In this document: positions 8,531 to 16,305 of the stretch, piece after piece
Layout: each line of letters opens with the position of its first letter
How positions within the stretch are numbered: the stretch's first letter is position 1
DNA from: JAWXBM01 sp034440115
GTDB lineage: Bacteria; Pseudomonadota; Gammaproteobacteria; Xanthomonadales; SZUA-36
Length of the DNA stretch: 36,804 nucleotides
Direction of reading: 5' to 3'
Assembly: GCA_034440115.1 (NCBI GenBank)
Contig: JAWXBM010000054.1
Location: 1 to 36,804 of the forward strand
Made by a program: the position numbers and the translations under genes
The notes under the pieces: generated by a model
Seen by the model: the letters and a program-made list of their open reading frames with translations, nothing else
What the model was told of the DNA's origin: nothing
Databases searched by the model: none

Positions 8531-8924
8531 CGTCATGAACCTGAGGATTCTCGTTCCGTTCGAACTCTTCGCTGCGCACTCTGGCGTGTTACGCATGGTT
8601 GCCGAGACCGACGAAGGCTCCTTTGGACTTTTGCCGCGCAGGCGCGACTGCTCTGCGGTGCTCGCACCTGGAATCCTGATTTGGGAAACAGAAACAGCCG
8701 GAGAGAGTTACCTGGCGGTCGATCAAGGCGTTCTGATCAAGACCGGAGCAGACGTTATGGTCTCCGTGCGCCGCGCAATCGTTGGCACCGACCTGGAACA
8801 GCTTCGTCAGTCAGTGGCGAAGGAGTTTCTGACGCTGAATGAGCAGGAGCAAAGTGTGCATGCCGTCATGGCGAAATTGGAAACAGGCTTTCTGCGACGC
8901 TTTGCAAACTTTCAAAATGAATAA
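8520..8924 (+). CDS. atpC: N-ATPase F1 subunit epsilon
   Basis: The 134-residue protein has the beta-sandwich fold pattern of epsilon (LRILVPFELFA..., GSFGLLPRRRDCSAVLAPGIL) and a short helical C-terminus. It links the gamma stalk to the c ring. The ATG at 8520 overlaps the atpD stop by 11 bases and follows GGAGG at good spacing. A second ATG at 8535 is possible. Its place directly after atpD is the usual one in N-ATPase operons. Confidence 0.88.
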   Translation: MQANVMNLRILVPFELFAAHSGVLRMVAETDEGSFGLLPRRRDCSAVLAPGILIWETETAGESYLAVDQGVLIKTGADVMVSVRRAIVGTDLEQLRQSVAKEFLTLNEQEQSVHAVMAKLETGFLRRFANFQNE

Positions 8925-9255
8925 AGAGGCTACAGGCAAAGCCAAAAACGCCAATCTGACCCTCGCCGAGCAGGTCGACGCAAAAGCCAGGCGGAAGATC
9001 AAGGCGCGCCGGGTTGAGACGCCGGGTGTTTGGTTCGGCTTGGGAATGATGGGGTTGATTGGATGGTCAGTTGTTGTCCCAACCCTGCTTGGCGCTGCGC
9101 TGGGCCTGTGGCTGGACCGGCACCATGTTGGCGGTCACTCCTGGACGCTGGCGCTGTTGGTCGCCGGGCTCTCGCTCGGCTGTCTGAATGCGTGGCATTG
9201 GGTTAGTAAGGAAGACAGAGCCATGCACAACGAAGAGGAGAATGGCCGTGATTGA
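8917..9255 (+). CDS. atpQ: N-ATPase accessory membrane protein AtpQ (AtpI-like)
   Basis: The 112-residue protein has a charged N-terminus (about 45 residues, many Lys/Arg) and two hydrophobic helices. The first contains GLGMMGLIGWSVVVPTLLGAALGLWLD, the pattern of the AtpI/AtpQ group. It is probably a c-ring assembly or Mg2+/Ca2+ uptake helper, as proposed for AtpI relatives. The ATG at 8917 overlaps the atpC end by eight bases, indicating coupled translation. Identity as AtpQ depends on its position between atpC and atpR as well as on sequence. Confidence 0.82.
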   Translation: MNKEATGKAKNANLTLAEQVDAKARRKIKARRVETPGVWFGLGMMGLIGWSVVVPTLLGAALGLWLDRHHVGGHSWTLALLVAGLSLGCLNAWHWVSKEDRAMHNEEENGRD

Positions 9256-9559
9256 GGCTGCGCCACTGATACTGTCGTGGATTGCGGGCCTGGGCCTGGG
9301 CAGTCTGTTCTTTGGCGGCCTGTGGTGGACCCTGCAAAAGGCGCTTGCATCGCGGCGACCAGCGGTCTGGATCGGCTGTAGTTTGCTGCTGCGAATGGGT
9401 TTGGTTCTGCCGGGAATCTACTTTGCCTTTGCGGGAGATTGGCGGCGGCTGCTGCTGTGCCTGCTGGGATTTGTCATGGCGCGAATCGGCGTGATCTGGC
9501 TGACGCGGTCGGCGGATGGTGGCAACCGACGGGTACCGGAAACCCGTCATGCAACTTAG
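9242..9559 (+). CDS. atpR: N-ATPase accessory membrane protein AtpR
   Basis: The 105-residue hydrophobic protein has three predicted membrane helices with Arg residues at their edges (SRRPAVWIGCSLLLRMG, FVMARIGVIWL). AtpR is a small integral protein found only in N-ATPase operons, next to AtpQ, and is thought to help assemble the membrane sector. The ATG at 9242 has GAGGAG directly upstream and overlaps atpQ by 14 bases. Its end overlaps the start of atpB. Function beyond the association is not established by sequence. Confidence 0.82.
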   Translation: MAVIEAAPLILSWIAGLGLGSLFFGGLWWTLQKALASRRPAVWIGCSLLLRMGLVLPGIYFAFAGDWRRLLLCLLGFVMARIGVIWLTRSADGGNRRVPETRHAT

Positions 9560-10280
9560 TCCCGACGAGATGATCTTTTGGCAATACGGGTTCATTAAGC
9601 TCAACGGCACGATTGTGTTCACGTGGGTACTGATGCTGGTCCTGGTCGCTGGCTCCAAGCTGATCACGCGCAGACTTTCTCTGGATATGCAACGTGATCG
9701 GTGGCAGAACCTGCTGGAAATCGTCGTTACCGGCATAAAACAGCAAATCGTAGAGATAGGCCTGCGTGATCCAGACAAGTATCTCGGATTTTTGGGTACG
9801 CTCTTTCTCTTCCTCGCTATGGCCAGCCTGTTCACCGTCATTCCCGGCTACCAGCCTCCAACGGGTTCCTTGTCTACCACCGTAGCGCTGGCGCTGTGTG
9901 TGTTCGTCGCCGTGCCGTTGTTCGGTATCGAAGGACAGGGATTAGCGGGCTATCTCAAGTCCTACATTCAGCCAACGGTCATCATGCTGCCCTTCAACCT
10001 CATCAGCGAGGCTTCACGTACGCTGGCTCTTGCCGTTCGCTTGTTTGGCAACATGATGAGCGGTGCGATGATCATTGCCATTCTGCTCACCATCACGCCA
10101 TTCATCTTTCCCATTTTCATGACCATGCTCGGGTTGCTCACGGGCATGGTGCAGGCATATATCTTCAGCATCCTCGCGGCGGTTTACATCGCCGCCGCAA
10201 CGCGGGTCCGCAAGCCTGCACCTGAGCCCGAATCTGAGCCCGAATCTGAGCCTGCATCTGAACCCGGAGCAGTAACGTGA
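9549..10280 (+). CDS. atpB: N-ATPase Fo subunit a
   Basis: The 243-residue protein begins MQLSPDEMIFWQYG, the form expected for N-type a subunits. It has five or six membrane helices, with the essential Arg in the helix ALAVRLFGNMMSG. This residue faces the c-ring glutamate and separates the two ion half-channels. The start at 9549 overlaps atpR by 11 bases; an upstream ATG at 9516 is less likely. The C-terminus is odd. A 12-bp tandem repeat at 10224-10271 gives an acidic, proline-rich PESEPESE-type tail that is not part of the family core. Confidence 0.93.
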   Translation: MQLSPDEMIFWQYGFIKLNGTIVFTWVLMLVLVAGSKLITRRLSLDMQRDRWQNLLEIVVTGIKQQIVEIGLRDPDKYLGFLGTLFLFLAMASLFTVIPGYQPPTGSLSTTVALALCVFVAVPLFGIEGQGLAGYLKSYIQPTVIMLPFNLISEASRTLALAVRLFGNMMSGAMIIAILLTITPFIFPIFMTMLGLLTGMVQAYIFSILAAVYIAAATRVRKPAPEPESEPESEPASEPGAVT

Positions 10281-10310
10281 CACAGCGATGAAATCATTAA
10301 AGGAAACCCT

Positions 10311-10592
10311 ATGGACAGCATGACGATTATTGCGGTGGCGTCTATCGTCATCGCCGGCATCACTACCGGCTTCGGCACGATGGGACCCGCTTTAGCGGAA
10401 GGCAGAGCGGTCGCGACGGCGCTCAGTTCCCTGGCCCAGCAACCGGATGCTTCCGCCACCATCACCCGCACCCTGTTCGTCGGTCTGGCCATGATCGAAT
10501 CCACCGCGATCTATTGCTTTGTGGTCTCGATGATTCTTATTTTTGCCAACCCGTTCTGGAATCACGTGATAGAAAAGGCCGCAAGTCAATAA
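10311..10592 (+). CDS. atpE: N-ATPase Fo subunit c (rotor ring)
   Basis: The 93-residue protein is a two-helix hairpin with the polar loop SLAQQPDA. The outer helix carries the ion-binding glutamate Glu63 in the sequence MIESTAIY (Glu-Ser-Thr). The inner helix has Glu30 at the position of Gln32 in the Na+-binding Ilyobacter c subunit. Two carboxylates per site are described for N-type rotor rings. The Glu-Ser-Thr triad resembles Na+ sites, while the second carboxylate has been linked with H+ use, so the coupling ion is undecided here. A 30-base gap with AAAGGAAA separates it from atpB, which fits the higher translation that c needs. Confidence 0.95.
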   Translation: MDSMTIIAVASIVIAGITTGFGTMGPALAEGRAVATALSSLAQQPDASATITRTLFVGLAMIESTAIYCFVVSMILIFANPFWNHVIEKAASQ

Positions 10593-11452
10593 TGCTTATC
10601 GACTGGTTCACGGTAGGCGCCCAGGTCCTTAACTTTCTCATCCTGGTGTGGTTGATGAAGCGCTTTCTCTACAAGCCCACCCTCCACGCTATCGATGAGC
10701 GGGAAAAGCGCATCGCCGCAGAGCTCGCCGACGCCGGTGCCAAGAAAGCGGCTGCCCAGAAAGAGCGTGACACTTTTCGGCAGAAAAACGAGGAATTTGA
10801 CCAACAGCGCACTGCACTGATGAGCCAGGCAAAAGACGAGGTGCTTGCAGAGCGTCAGCGGCTGATCGGACAAGCGCACGAGGCAGCCAACAAATTAAGC
10901 GCGAAGCGGAATGAGACGCTCAAAAACGATGCACTCAACCTGAATCAAGCCATCATTCACAGGGCCCAGCACGAAGTATTTGCAATCGCGCGTAAGGCGC
11001 TCATGGACCTGGCAGAAGTGAGCCTGGAGGAACGCATCGGCGAAGTATTCATTGCTCGCCTGCGGGAAATGGACGGGCCAGCGAAGCAGCGAATGGCTGA
11101 GGCCATCAGAACGGCCCCGGTGCTGGTGCGAAGCGCGTTCGAGCTGCCCGCTTCACTGCGCGAAGCAATAGAGCATTCCCTGAACGAGATCCTGGCGTCT
11201 GAAGTTCAGTTTCGCTTTGAGACAGCGCCAGATTTGGTCAGCGGTGTCGAGCTCAGCACCAATGGCCAGAAAGTTGCCTGGAGTATCGCGGAGTACCTTA
11301 AGTCACTCGAGCGCGGTATCGGCGAACTTATCAATCAACAGAGCAAGCCCGAGGAGAAGGAGGAGCTCTTGCGACTACCCGAACCGATAGCGGGAAGCAG
11401 TACCGGTTTCGAGCCTTCGCCTGTGATTCTGGAAAAGGCGAGCAGCCTGTGA
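10592..11452 (+). CDS. atpF: N-ATPase subunit b with delta-like C-terminal extension
   Basis: The 286-residue protein starts with one membrane helix (VGAQVLNFLILVWLMKRFLY). A long charged coiled-coil follows to about residue 150, the usual b stalk. The last 120 residues (RSAFELPASLREAIEHSL..., DLVSGVELSTNGQKVAWSI) look like the C-terminal domain of subunit delta. There is no separate delta gene in the operon, so this b subunit probably replaces b plus delta as the peripheral stator. The ATG overlaps the atpE stop by one base (TAATG). Ordinary b subunits are about 156 residues, so the length is notable. Confidence 0.9.
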   Translation: MLIDWFTVGAQVLNFLILVWLMKRFLYKPTLHAIDEREKRIAAELADAGAKKAAAQKERDTFRQKNEEFDQQRTALMSQAKDEVLAERQRLIGQAHEAANKLSAKRNETLKNDALNLNQAIIHRAQHEVFAIARKALMDLAEVSLEERIGEVFIARLREMDGPAKQRMAEAIRTAPVLVRSAFELPASLREAIEHSLNEILASEVQFRFETAPDLVSGVELSTNGQKVAWSIAEYLKSLERGIGELINQQSKPEEKEELLRLPEPIAGSSTGFEPSPVILEKASSL

Positions 11453-11459
11453 ACACGTA

Positions 11460-13043
11460 ATGAGTGTTCCAGCCGAGAACCTGGCAAGCGTCTTTCACCG
11501 TGCTTTTGCACAAATGAGCTCGGTTCGTAGCGCCTTTGTGCCCACTCTGACGCCGCGCGAGGTGGGAAGGATTGCCAACATCTCTACCGGCATTGCCAAA
11601 GTCTCCGGCCTTCCCGACGTTGGGTTCGAGGAGTTGATCGAATTTCCCGGCGAGGTTTTTGGCATCGCGTTCAACCTGGACCCCGCTGAGATTGGTGTCG
11701 TCCTGCTCGGAGAATACTGGCAACTGCAGGTCGGAGATGAAGCAGAAAGGACAGGCCGTGTAATGGATGTAGCCGTGGGCGACGCCCTGCTGGGACGCGT
11801 CGTCGATCCCTTGGGAAAGCCACTCGATGGCTACGGCCCAGTGACCGCGAGCGAGCGACTCCCGATCGAACGTCCCGCTCCCGGCATCATGGACCGCGCG
11901 CCGGTCACGGTGCCACTGCAAACCGGCCTCAAGGTGATCGACGCCCTCATTCCTATCGGAAGAGGTCAGCGCGAATTGATCCTCGGCGATCGACAAACGG
12001 GCAAAACCGCCATCGCTATCGACACCATACTCAACCAAAAAAACCAGAATGTCGTTTGTGTCTACTGTGCCATCGGCCAGCGTGCCTCTGCGGTGGCGAA
12101 AACTGTGGCGGTTCTCAAAGACAACAACGCAATGGACTACACGGTGGTCGTTGTTACAGAGGGTAACGATCCACCAGGACTGGTTTATATCGCCCCTTAT
12201 GCCGCAACCAGCATCGCCGAGCACTTCATGGAAGCAGGCCACGACGTGTTGATTGTCTACGATGACCTGACGCAACATGCTCGCGCGTATCGGGAACTGT
12301 CACTGTTGCTGCGCCGTCCACCCGGCCGCGAAGCCTTTCCAGGGGACATCTTTTACATTCATTCGCGGCTGCTCGAACGGGCGACACATCTGAACCAGGA
12401 GCACGGGGGCGGCTCGCTTACCGCGCTTCCTGTCATCGAAACCGAGGCGCAGAACATCTCGGCTTACATTCCGACCAATCTGATATCAATCACGGACGGC
12501 CAGATCTATCTTTCGCCGTCATTGTTCGAGTTAGGCGTGCTGCCGGCGGTTGATGTCGGTCAATCCGTTTCGCGGGTGGGCGGCAAAGCGCAACGACCGT
12601 CTTATCGCGCCGTGGCGGGTGACCTGAAACTGGCCTATGCACAGTTCGAAGAGCTAGAAACTTTCGCCCGCTTCGGTGCCCGGTTAGACGAGGGCAGCCG
12701 CAAGATCATTGAGCATGGCAAACGAATTCGCGCGTGTCTGAAGCAGCCGCAAAGCACCCCGGTTGCCGTGCCCGCGCAAATCACTTTGCTGTTGGCACTA
12801 AGCGAACAGCTTTTCGATGACGTGCCGATGGGCAGAATGCTGGATGCACAAGACGCGGTGTACCAGGCATCAATGAATATTTCAGCTGAGCTGCATGCGC
12901 GGTTTGATTCCGATGCGCCGTTGCTGGACGAGGATCGGGCAATGCTTATCGAGCTTGCCAAAAATACGTTGGCGAGCTTCTTATCGGGCCGGGAACAAAC
13001 TGCCAAGCCAGCCATCGAGCAGCAGTCCAAGGACAGAGCATGA
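11460..13043 (+). CDS. atpA: N-ATPase F1 subunit alpha
   Basis: The 527-residue regulatory subunit of the F1 head has Walker A in GDRQTGKTAIAIDT near residues 177-190, and Walker B in HDVLIVYDDL. The alpha signature PAVDVGQSVSRVGG, which carries the arginine finger, comes before the C-terminal helical domain. It pairs with beta to form the catalytic sites. It lies seven bases after atpF and its stop overlaps the atpG start (ATGA). No ribosome-binding site is strong, so coupling to atpF is likely. The C-terminal 25 residues (SGREQTAKPAIEQQSKDRA) are poorly conserved. Confidence 0.95.
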   Translation: MSVPAENLASVFHRAFAQMSSVRSAFVPTLTPREVGRIANISTGIAKVSGLPDVGFEELIEFPGEVFGIAFNLDPAEIGVVLLGEYWQLQVGDEAERTGRVMDVAVGDALLGRVVDPLGKPLDGYGPVTASERLPIERPAPGIMDRAPVTVPLQTGLKVIDALIPIGRGQRELILGDRQTGKTAIAIDTILNQKNQNVVCVYCAIGQRASAVAKTVAVLKDNNAMDYTVVVVTEGNDPPGLVYIAPYAATSIAEHFMEAGHDVLIVYDDLTQHARAYRELSLLLRRPPGREAFPGDIFYIHSRLLERATHLNQEHGGGSLTALPVIETEAQNISAYIPTNLISITDGQIYLSPSLFELGVLPAVDVGQSVSRVGGKAQRPSYRAVAGDLKLAYAQFEELETFARFGARLDEGSRKIIEHGKRIRACLKQPQSTPVAVPAQITLLLALSEQLFDDVPMGRMLDAQDAVYQASMNISAELHARFDSDAPLLDEDRAMLIELAKNTLASFLSGREQTAKPAIEQQSKDRA

Positions 13044-13987
13044 GCGACACCACAGCCAGCCTGGTTCGAAAAATAAAAAGTGCTGGTGACCTCCACTCTG
13101 TAGTGCGCACCATGAAGGCGATCGCCGGCTCCCGGATTACGCAATATGAGAACTCGGTGCGTGCGCTTGACGACTACTATAAAAGTGTCGAACTCGCGCT
13201 GTCCGTCTACTTTCGACAGAACACGCACAATGGTCTGGCCAATGCAGGCTACCTGTATACCGCCAGAACGCAGCCTCAGCCGCACACTCAGTCGCACACT
13301 CAGGCCAACATCATCAGCAGCGCCGTTGTGTTTGGCTCAGACCAGGGGCTGGTGGGTCAATTCAATCAGGTACTGGCGGAATATGTGGCCAAGTCGCTGA
13401 CGATCCTGCCAGGAAAACTGCAAATCTGGGCCGTTGGTGAACGCGTTCATGCGCGACTTTTGGCGGAAGGCCTACCGGTGGCCGGACTATTCACCGTGCC
13501 CACTTCGGTCAAGGCCATCGTTCCGCTGGTTGGCCGCATCCAGGTGGAAAGCCGAATGCAGGACATCGATCATCAGGATGCGAGTTTTTTCGTCTTCCAT
13601 AACTGTCCGCAGCCTGGTGGGTCATACCAGCCAGTCAAGCGACGGCTGCTTCCGCTGGACGCCCAATGGCAACAGGATTTGGCCAACGTTTTCTGGCCTA
13701 ACCGGAACTTACCCGAAGTCATACCTGCTGGCACCGCAACATTGCGCACACTCATTGGTGAGTATCTCTTCATCTCAATCTTTCGCGCTTGTGCCGAATC
13801 TCTTGCCAGTGAGAATGCCAGCCGCCTGGCGGCGATGACGCGTGCGGAGCGTAACATCGACAAGCTATCCGATAGCCTTCTTGCCACCTTTCATCGCTTG
13901 CGCCAGGACGGCATTGACGAGGAACTGTTCGACGTCGTCTCCGGTTACGAGGCGCTGGGTGGATACGGGATGCGATTCACACTGTAG
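13040..13987 (+). CDS. atpG: N-ATPase F1 subunit gamma
   Basis: The 315-residue central-stalk protein keeps the N-terminal coiled-coil pattern (SLVRKIKSAGDLHSVVRTMKAIA) and the C-terminal helix (NASRLAAMTRAERNIDKLSD). These rotate inside the alpha/beta head. The start overlaps the atpA stop by four bases. It closes the D-C-Q-R-B-E-F-A-G set. A 12-bp tandem repeat at 13281-13304 gives PHTQSHTQ in the loop before VVFGSDQGLVGQFN, an addition not expected in the family. No atpH (delta) follows. Confidence 0.92.
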   Translation: MSDTTASLVRKIKSAGDLHSVVRTMKAIAGSRITQYENSVRALDDYYKSVELALSVYFRQNTHNGLANAGYLYTARTQPQPHTQSHTQANIISSAVVFGSDQGLVGQFNQVLAEYVAKSLTILPGKLQIWAVGERVHARLLAEGLPVAGLFTVPTSVKAIVPLVGRIQVESRMQDIDHQDASFFVFHNCPQPGGSYQPVKRRLLPLDAQWQQDLANVFWPNRNLPEVIPAGTATLRTLIGEYLFISIFRACAESLASENASRLAAMTRAERNIDKLSDSLLATFHRLRQDGIDEELFDVVSGYEALGGYGMRFTL

Positions 13988-14330
13988 GTGGGGCGAGATG
14001 CAGGTCTGGTGCCTCGTGCAATGGCTTCTACAGCATCCGGCCTTGGTACGACAGCGCACAGACCACATTGCACGGCGCGCACTAATATGTTTTAGCGGTT
14101 CTACAAGCGCGGGTATAGGGCCGTATTCTCTGGTCGGCTTGAGTGAAGCACGAGTACCACGCCGCATCCGTGGACGCCAACTCCGAACACCCTATCGCCA
14201 TCCACGCCCGATTGCTGGGGCTCAAGACTTCGCCAGGCGTTGCAGCAGGGCACCAAGGATCGTCACTCGCAGAGAAAGAAACCCCAGCTCCGAAGACGGC
14301 AACGTTAACAATCTAGCAAGGACACCGACC
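13988..14330. other. Gene-free interval with a possible heavy-metal P-type ATPase relic
   Basis: No intact gene is seen in these 343 bp. One plus-strand frame at about 14147-14316 reads AASVDANSEHPIA in its first part and ends in a stop. This matches the SEHP block that follows the DKTGTLT domain in CopA-type copper pumps. No other CopA motif is in frame, and a stop sits just upstream. The reading is short and uncertain. The YHS gene that follows encodes the kind of domain often attached to such pumps. Confidence 0.3.
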
Positions 14331-14516
14331 ATGAATGAAACGACAGCCATGACCAAAGACCCGATTTGCGGAATGACCGTGGATCCAAAAACCGCACTTC
14401 ACGTCGAGCGCGACGGAAAAAAGTCTTACTTTTGTAGCGACCACTGCCGCGAAAAGTTTCTCGCCGCGCCAACCGGGACCAAACCAGAAGGCAAGCCCGG
14501 CGGCTGCTGTGGATAG
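14331..14516 (+). CDS. Small YHS-domain metal-binding protein
   Basis: The 61-residue protein has the YHS heavy-metal-binding pattern DPICGMTVDP (residues 10-19) and YFCSDHCREKFLA (33-45), with a CC near the C-terminus. The Cys and His side chains should bind Cu, Ag or a similar ion. YHS domains often stand alone or at the N-terminus of copper P-type ATPases. The ATG at 14331 follows CAAGGA; a longer ORF from 13842 overlaps atpG and is not believable. It may be a survivor of a copper pump locus, given the possible CopA-like relic just upstream. Confidence 0.75.
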   Translation: MNETTAMTKDPICGMTVDPKTALHVERDGKKSYFCSDHCREKFLAAPTGTKPEGKPGGCCG

Positions 14517-14582
14517 GCTGCGGCGACGCATCGCTGCTGTTGCCCCTGTTTCGACCGGACACCTGTCTAACCGGGGAAGTGA

Positions 14583-16301
14583 ATGTCGAGCGCAACTAGT
14601 GCGAGCGCAGGTGCGGTCGTTGCGGGGCACCGAATGAAAGTCAGCCCTCTGGCCGGAAAGCTCCTCCCCCACTCAGCCCTGGTGAACGTGCCCAAGCTGG
14701 TAACAGCTTACTACGCCGAAGTCCCTGACCCCTCCGTTGCAGGCGAGCGGGTTTCCTTTGGCACCTCCGGCCATCGGGGCTGTCCGTTTGTGAGGGCTTT
14801 CAACGAACAACACATCCTTGCCATCAGCCAGGCCATTTGCCACTACCGGCAGCAGTGGCACATCGACGGCCCACTGTTTCTCGGCATCGACACACACGCG
14901 CTCTCGGTTCCGGCGCTGAAAACCGTGCTGGAGGTGTTGGCCGCCAACGGGGTCGACGTGATGCTGGCTCAGGATGATGAATATACGCCCACGCCTGTTA
15001 TTTCCCACGCGATTATCTGCTATAACCGTGGGCGCGAGACAGGCCTTGCAGACGGCATTGTTATCACCCCGTCACATAATCCACCGCAGGACGGCGGCCT
15101 CAAGTACAACCCGCCCCATGGCGGGCCGGCCGACTCTGCCACTACGCAGTGGATCGAGGGAGCCGCAAACAAAATGCTCGAAACGGCACTCGCGGGCGTA
15201 AAACAAGTCCCGCACGCGACCGCCCTGCTGGCCTCAACGACTCACCGCCACGACTACGTCACTGCTTATGTCAACGATCTGGCCGAGGTGGTAGACATGG
15301 TGGCAATCGCCGGGTCTACACTCAAGCTTGGCGTTGATCCGCTTGGCGGCGCCGGAACGCACTATTGGGCACGCATTGCCGAACGCTACGGGCTTGATCT
15401 GACCGTGGTCGACGAGACCATTGATCCCACTTTCGCCTTCATGCCGGCTGATTGGGACGGACAGATCCGCATGGACCCATCGTCTGCGTTCGCCATGCAG
15501 CGTCTGATCGGTCTGAATGATAAATTCGACGTTGCATTTGCCTGCGATACCGATCACGACCGGCATGGCATTGTCACGCCGACCGCGGGCCTGCTGCAGC
15601 CGAACCAATACCTTTCTGTAGTCATCCACTACCTGTTCCTGCACCGACCACGGTGGAGCCAAGCGGCGGCCGTCGGTAAGACAGTCGTCAGCAGCCAAAT
15701 GATCGATCGGGTTGCGGCCAGGCTCGGCCGCAGGCTCTTTGAGGTGCCGGTCGGGTTCAAGTGGTTTGTGGACGGTTTGCAGGATGGTTCGCTGGCGTTT
15801 GCCGGTGAAGAGAGCGCTGGTGCGTCGTTCCACCGCATGAATGGCAGCGTTTGGACCACCGACAAGGACGGAATCGTCCCCGCACTGCTGGCAGCGGAGA
15901 TGACAGCGCGGACGGGGAATGACCCTGGCCAGCTCTACCAGGCTCTAGTTGAACAGTTTGGCGAGACCTTCAGCAAACGCATCGATGCCAAAGCCACTGT
16001 CGCACAGAAGACCATGCTGGGCCGAATCACATCGAAGCAACTGCGCTCAACCGAGCTGGCGGGCGCATCAATCCGGACCATCATCACTCATGCACCAGGT
16101 AATGGCGCGCCAATTGGCGGTGTGAAGGTCGTTGCAGATGACGGCTGGTTTGCAGCACGTCCGTCGGGCACAGAAGACATCTACAAGATCTATGCGGAGA
16201 GTTTTCGAAGTGCCGAGCATGCGCAGCGGATCGTGGAAGAAGCGCAAATAATCGTAAACGACACACTGCAGATAGCCCGCAGAATAATCCAGGAATCCTG
16301 A
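14583..16301 (+). CDS. pgm: Phosphoglucomutase (alpha-D-glucose-phosphate specific)
   Basis: The 572-residue enzyme interconverts glucose 1-phosphate and glucose 6-phosphate. It has TSGHRG at 61-66 and the active serine in ITPSHNP (Ser164). The Mg2+-binding DTDHDRHG loop and the sugar-binding GEESAGAS segment follow, and RPSGTEDIYKIY closes the phosphate-binding domain. Length matches E. coli Pgm (546) with a longer N-terminus. A start at the ATG near 14635 would remove about 17 residues. GGGGAAG lies just upstream of 14583. Glucose 1-phosphate is the precursor of UDP-glucose, the substrate of the glucan synthase further down, so the genes could work in one route. Confidence 0.92.
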   Translation: MSSATSASAGAVVAGHRMKVSPLAGKLLPHSALVNVPKLVTAYYAEVPDPSVAGERVSFGTSGHRGCPFVRAFNEQHILAISQAICHYRQQWHIDGPLFLGIDTHALSVPALKTVLEVLAANGVDVMLAQDDEYTPTPVISHAIICYNRGRETGLADGIVITPSHNPPQDGGLKYNPPHGGPADSATTQWIEGAANKMLETALAGVKQVPHATALLASTTHRHDYVTAYVNDLAEVVDMVAIAGSTLKLGVDPLGGAGTHYWARIAERYGLDLTVVDETIDPTFAFMPADWDGQIRMDPSSAFAMQRLIGLNDKFDVAFACDTDHDRHGIVTPTAGLLQPNQYLSVVIHYLFLHRPRWSQAAAVGKTVVSSQMIDRVAARLGRRLFEVPVGFKWFVDGLQDGSLAFAGEESAGASFHRMNGSVWTTDKDGIVPALLAAEMTARTGNDPGQLYQALVEQFGETFSKRIDAKATVAQKTMLGRITSKQLRSTELAGASIRTIITHAPGNGAPIGGVKVVADDGWFAARPSGTEDIYKIYAESFRSAEHAQRIVEEAQIIVNDTLQIARRIIQES

Positions 16302-16305
16302 TCAC

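Noticed and set aside
11331..12278. Long minus-strand ORF opposite atpF and atpA
   Set aside because: It is antisense to a strongly conserved coding frame, a GC-rich codon shadow.
13842..14516. 224-codon ORF starting inside atpG
   Set aside because: Only its last 61 codons (from 14331) show a domain and a start signal.
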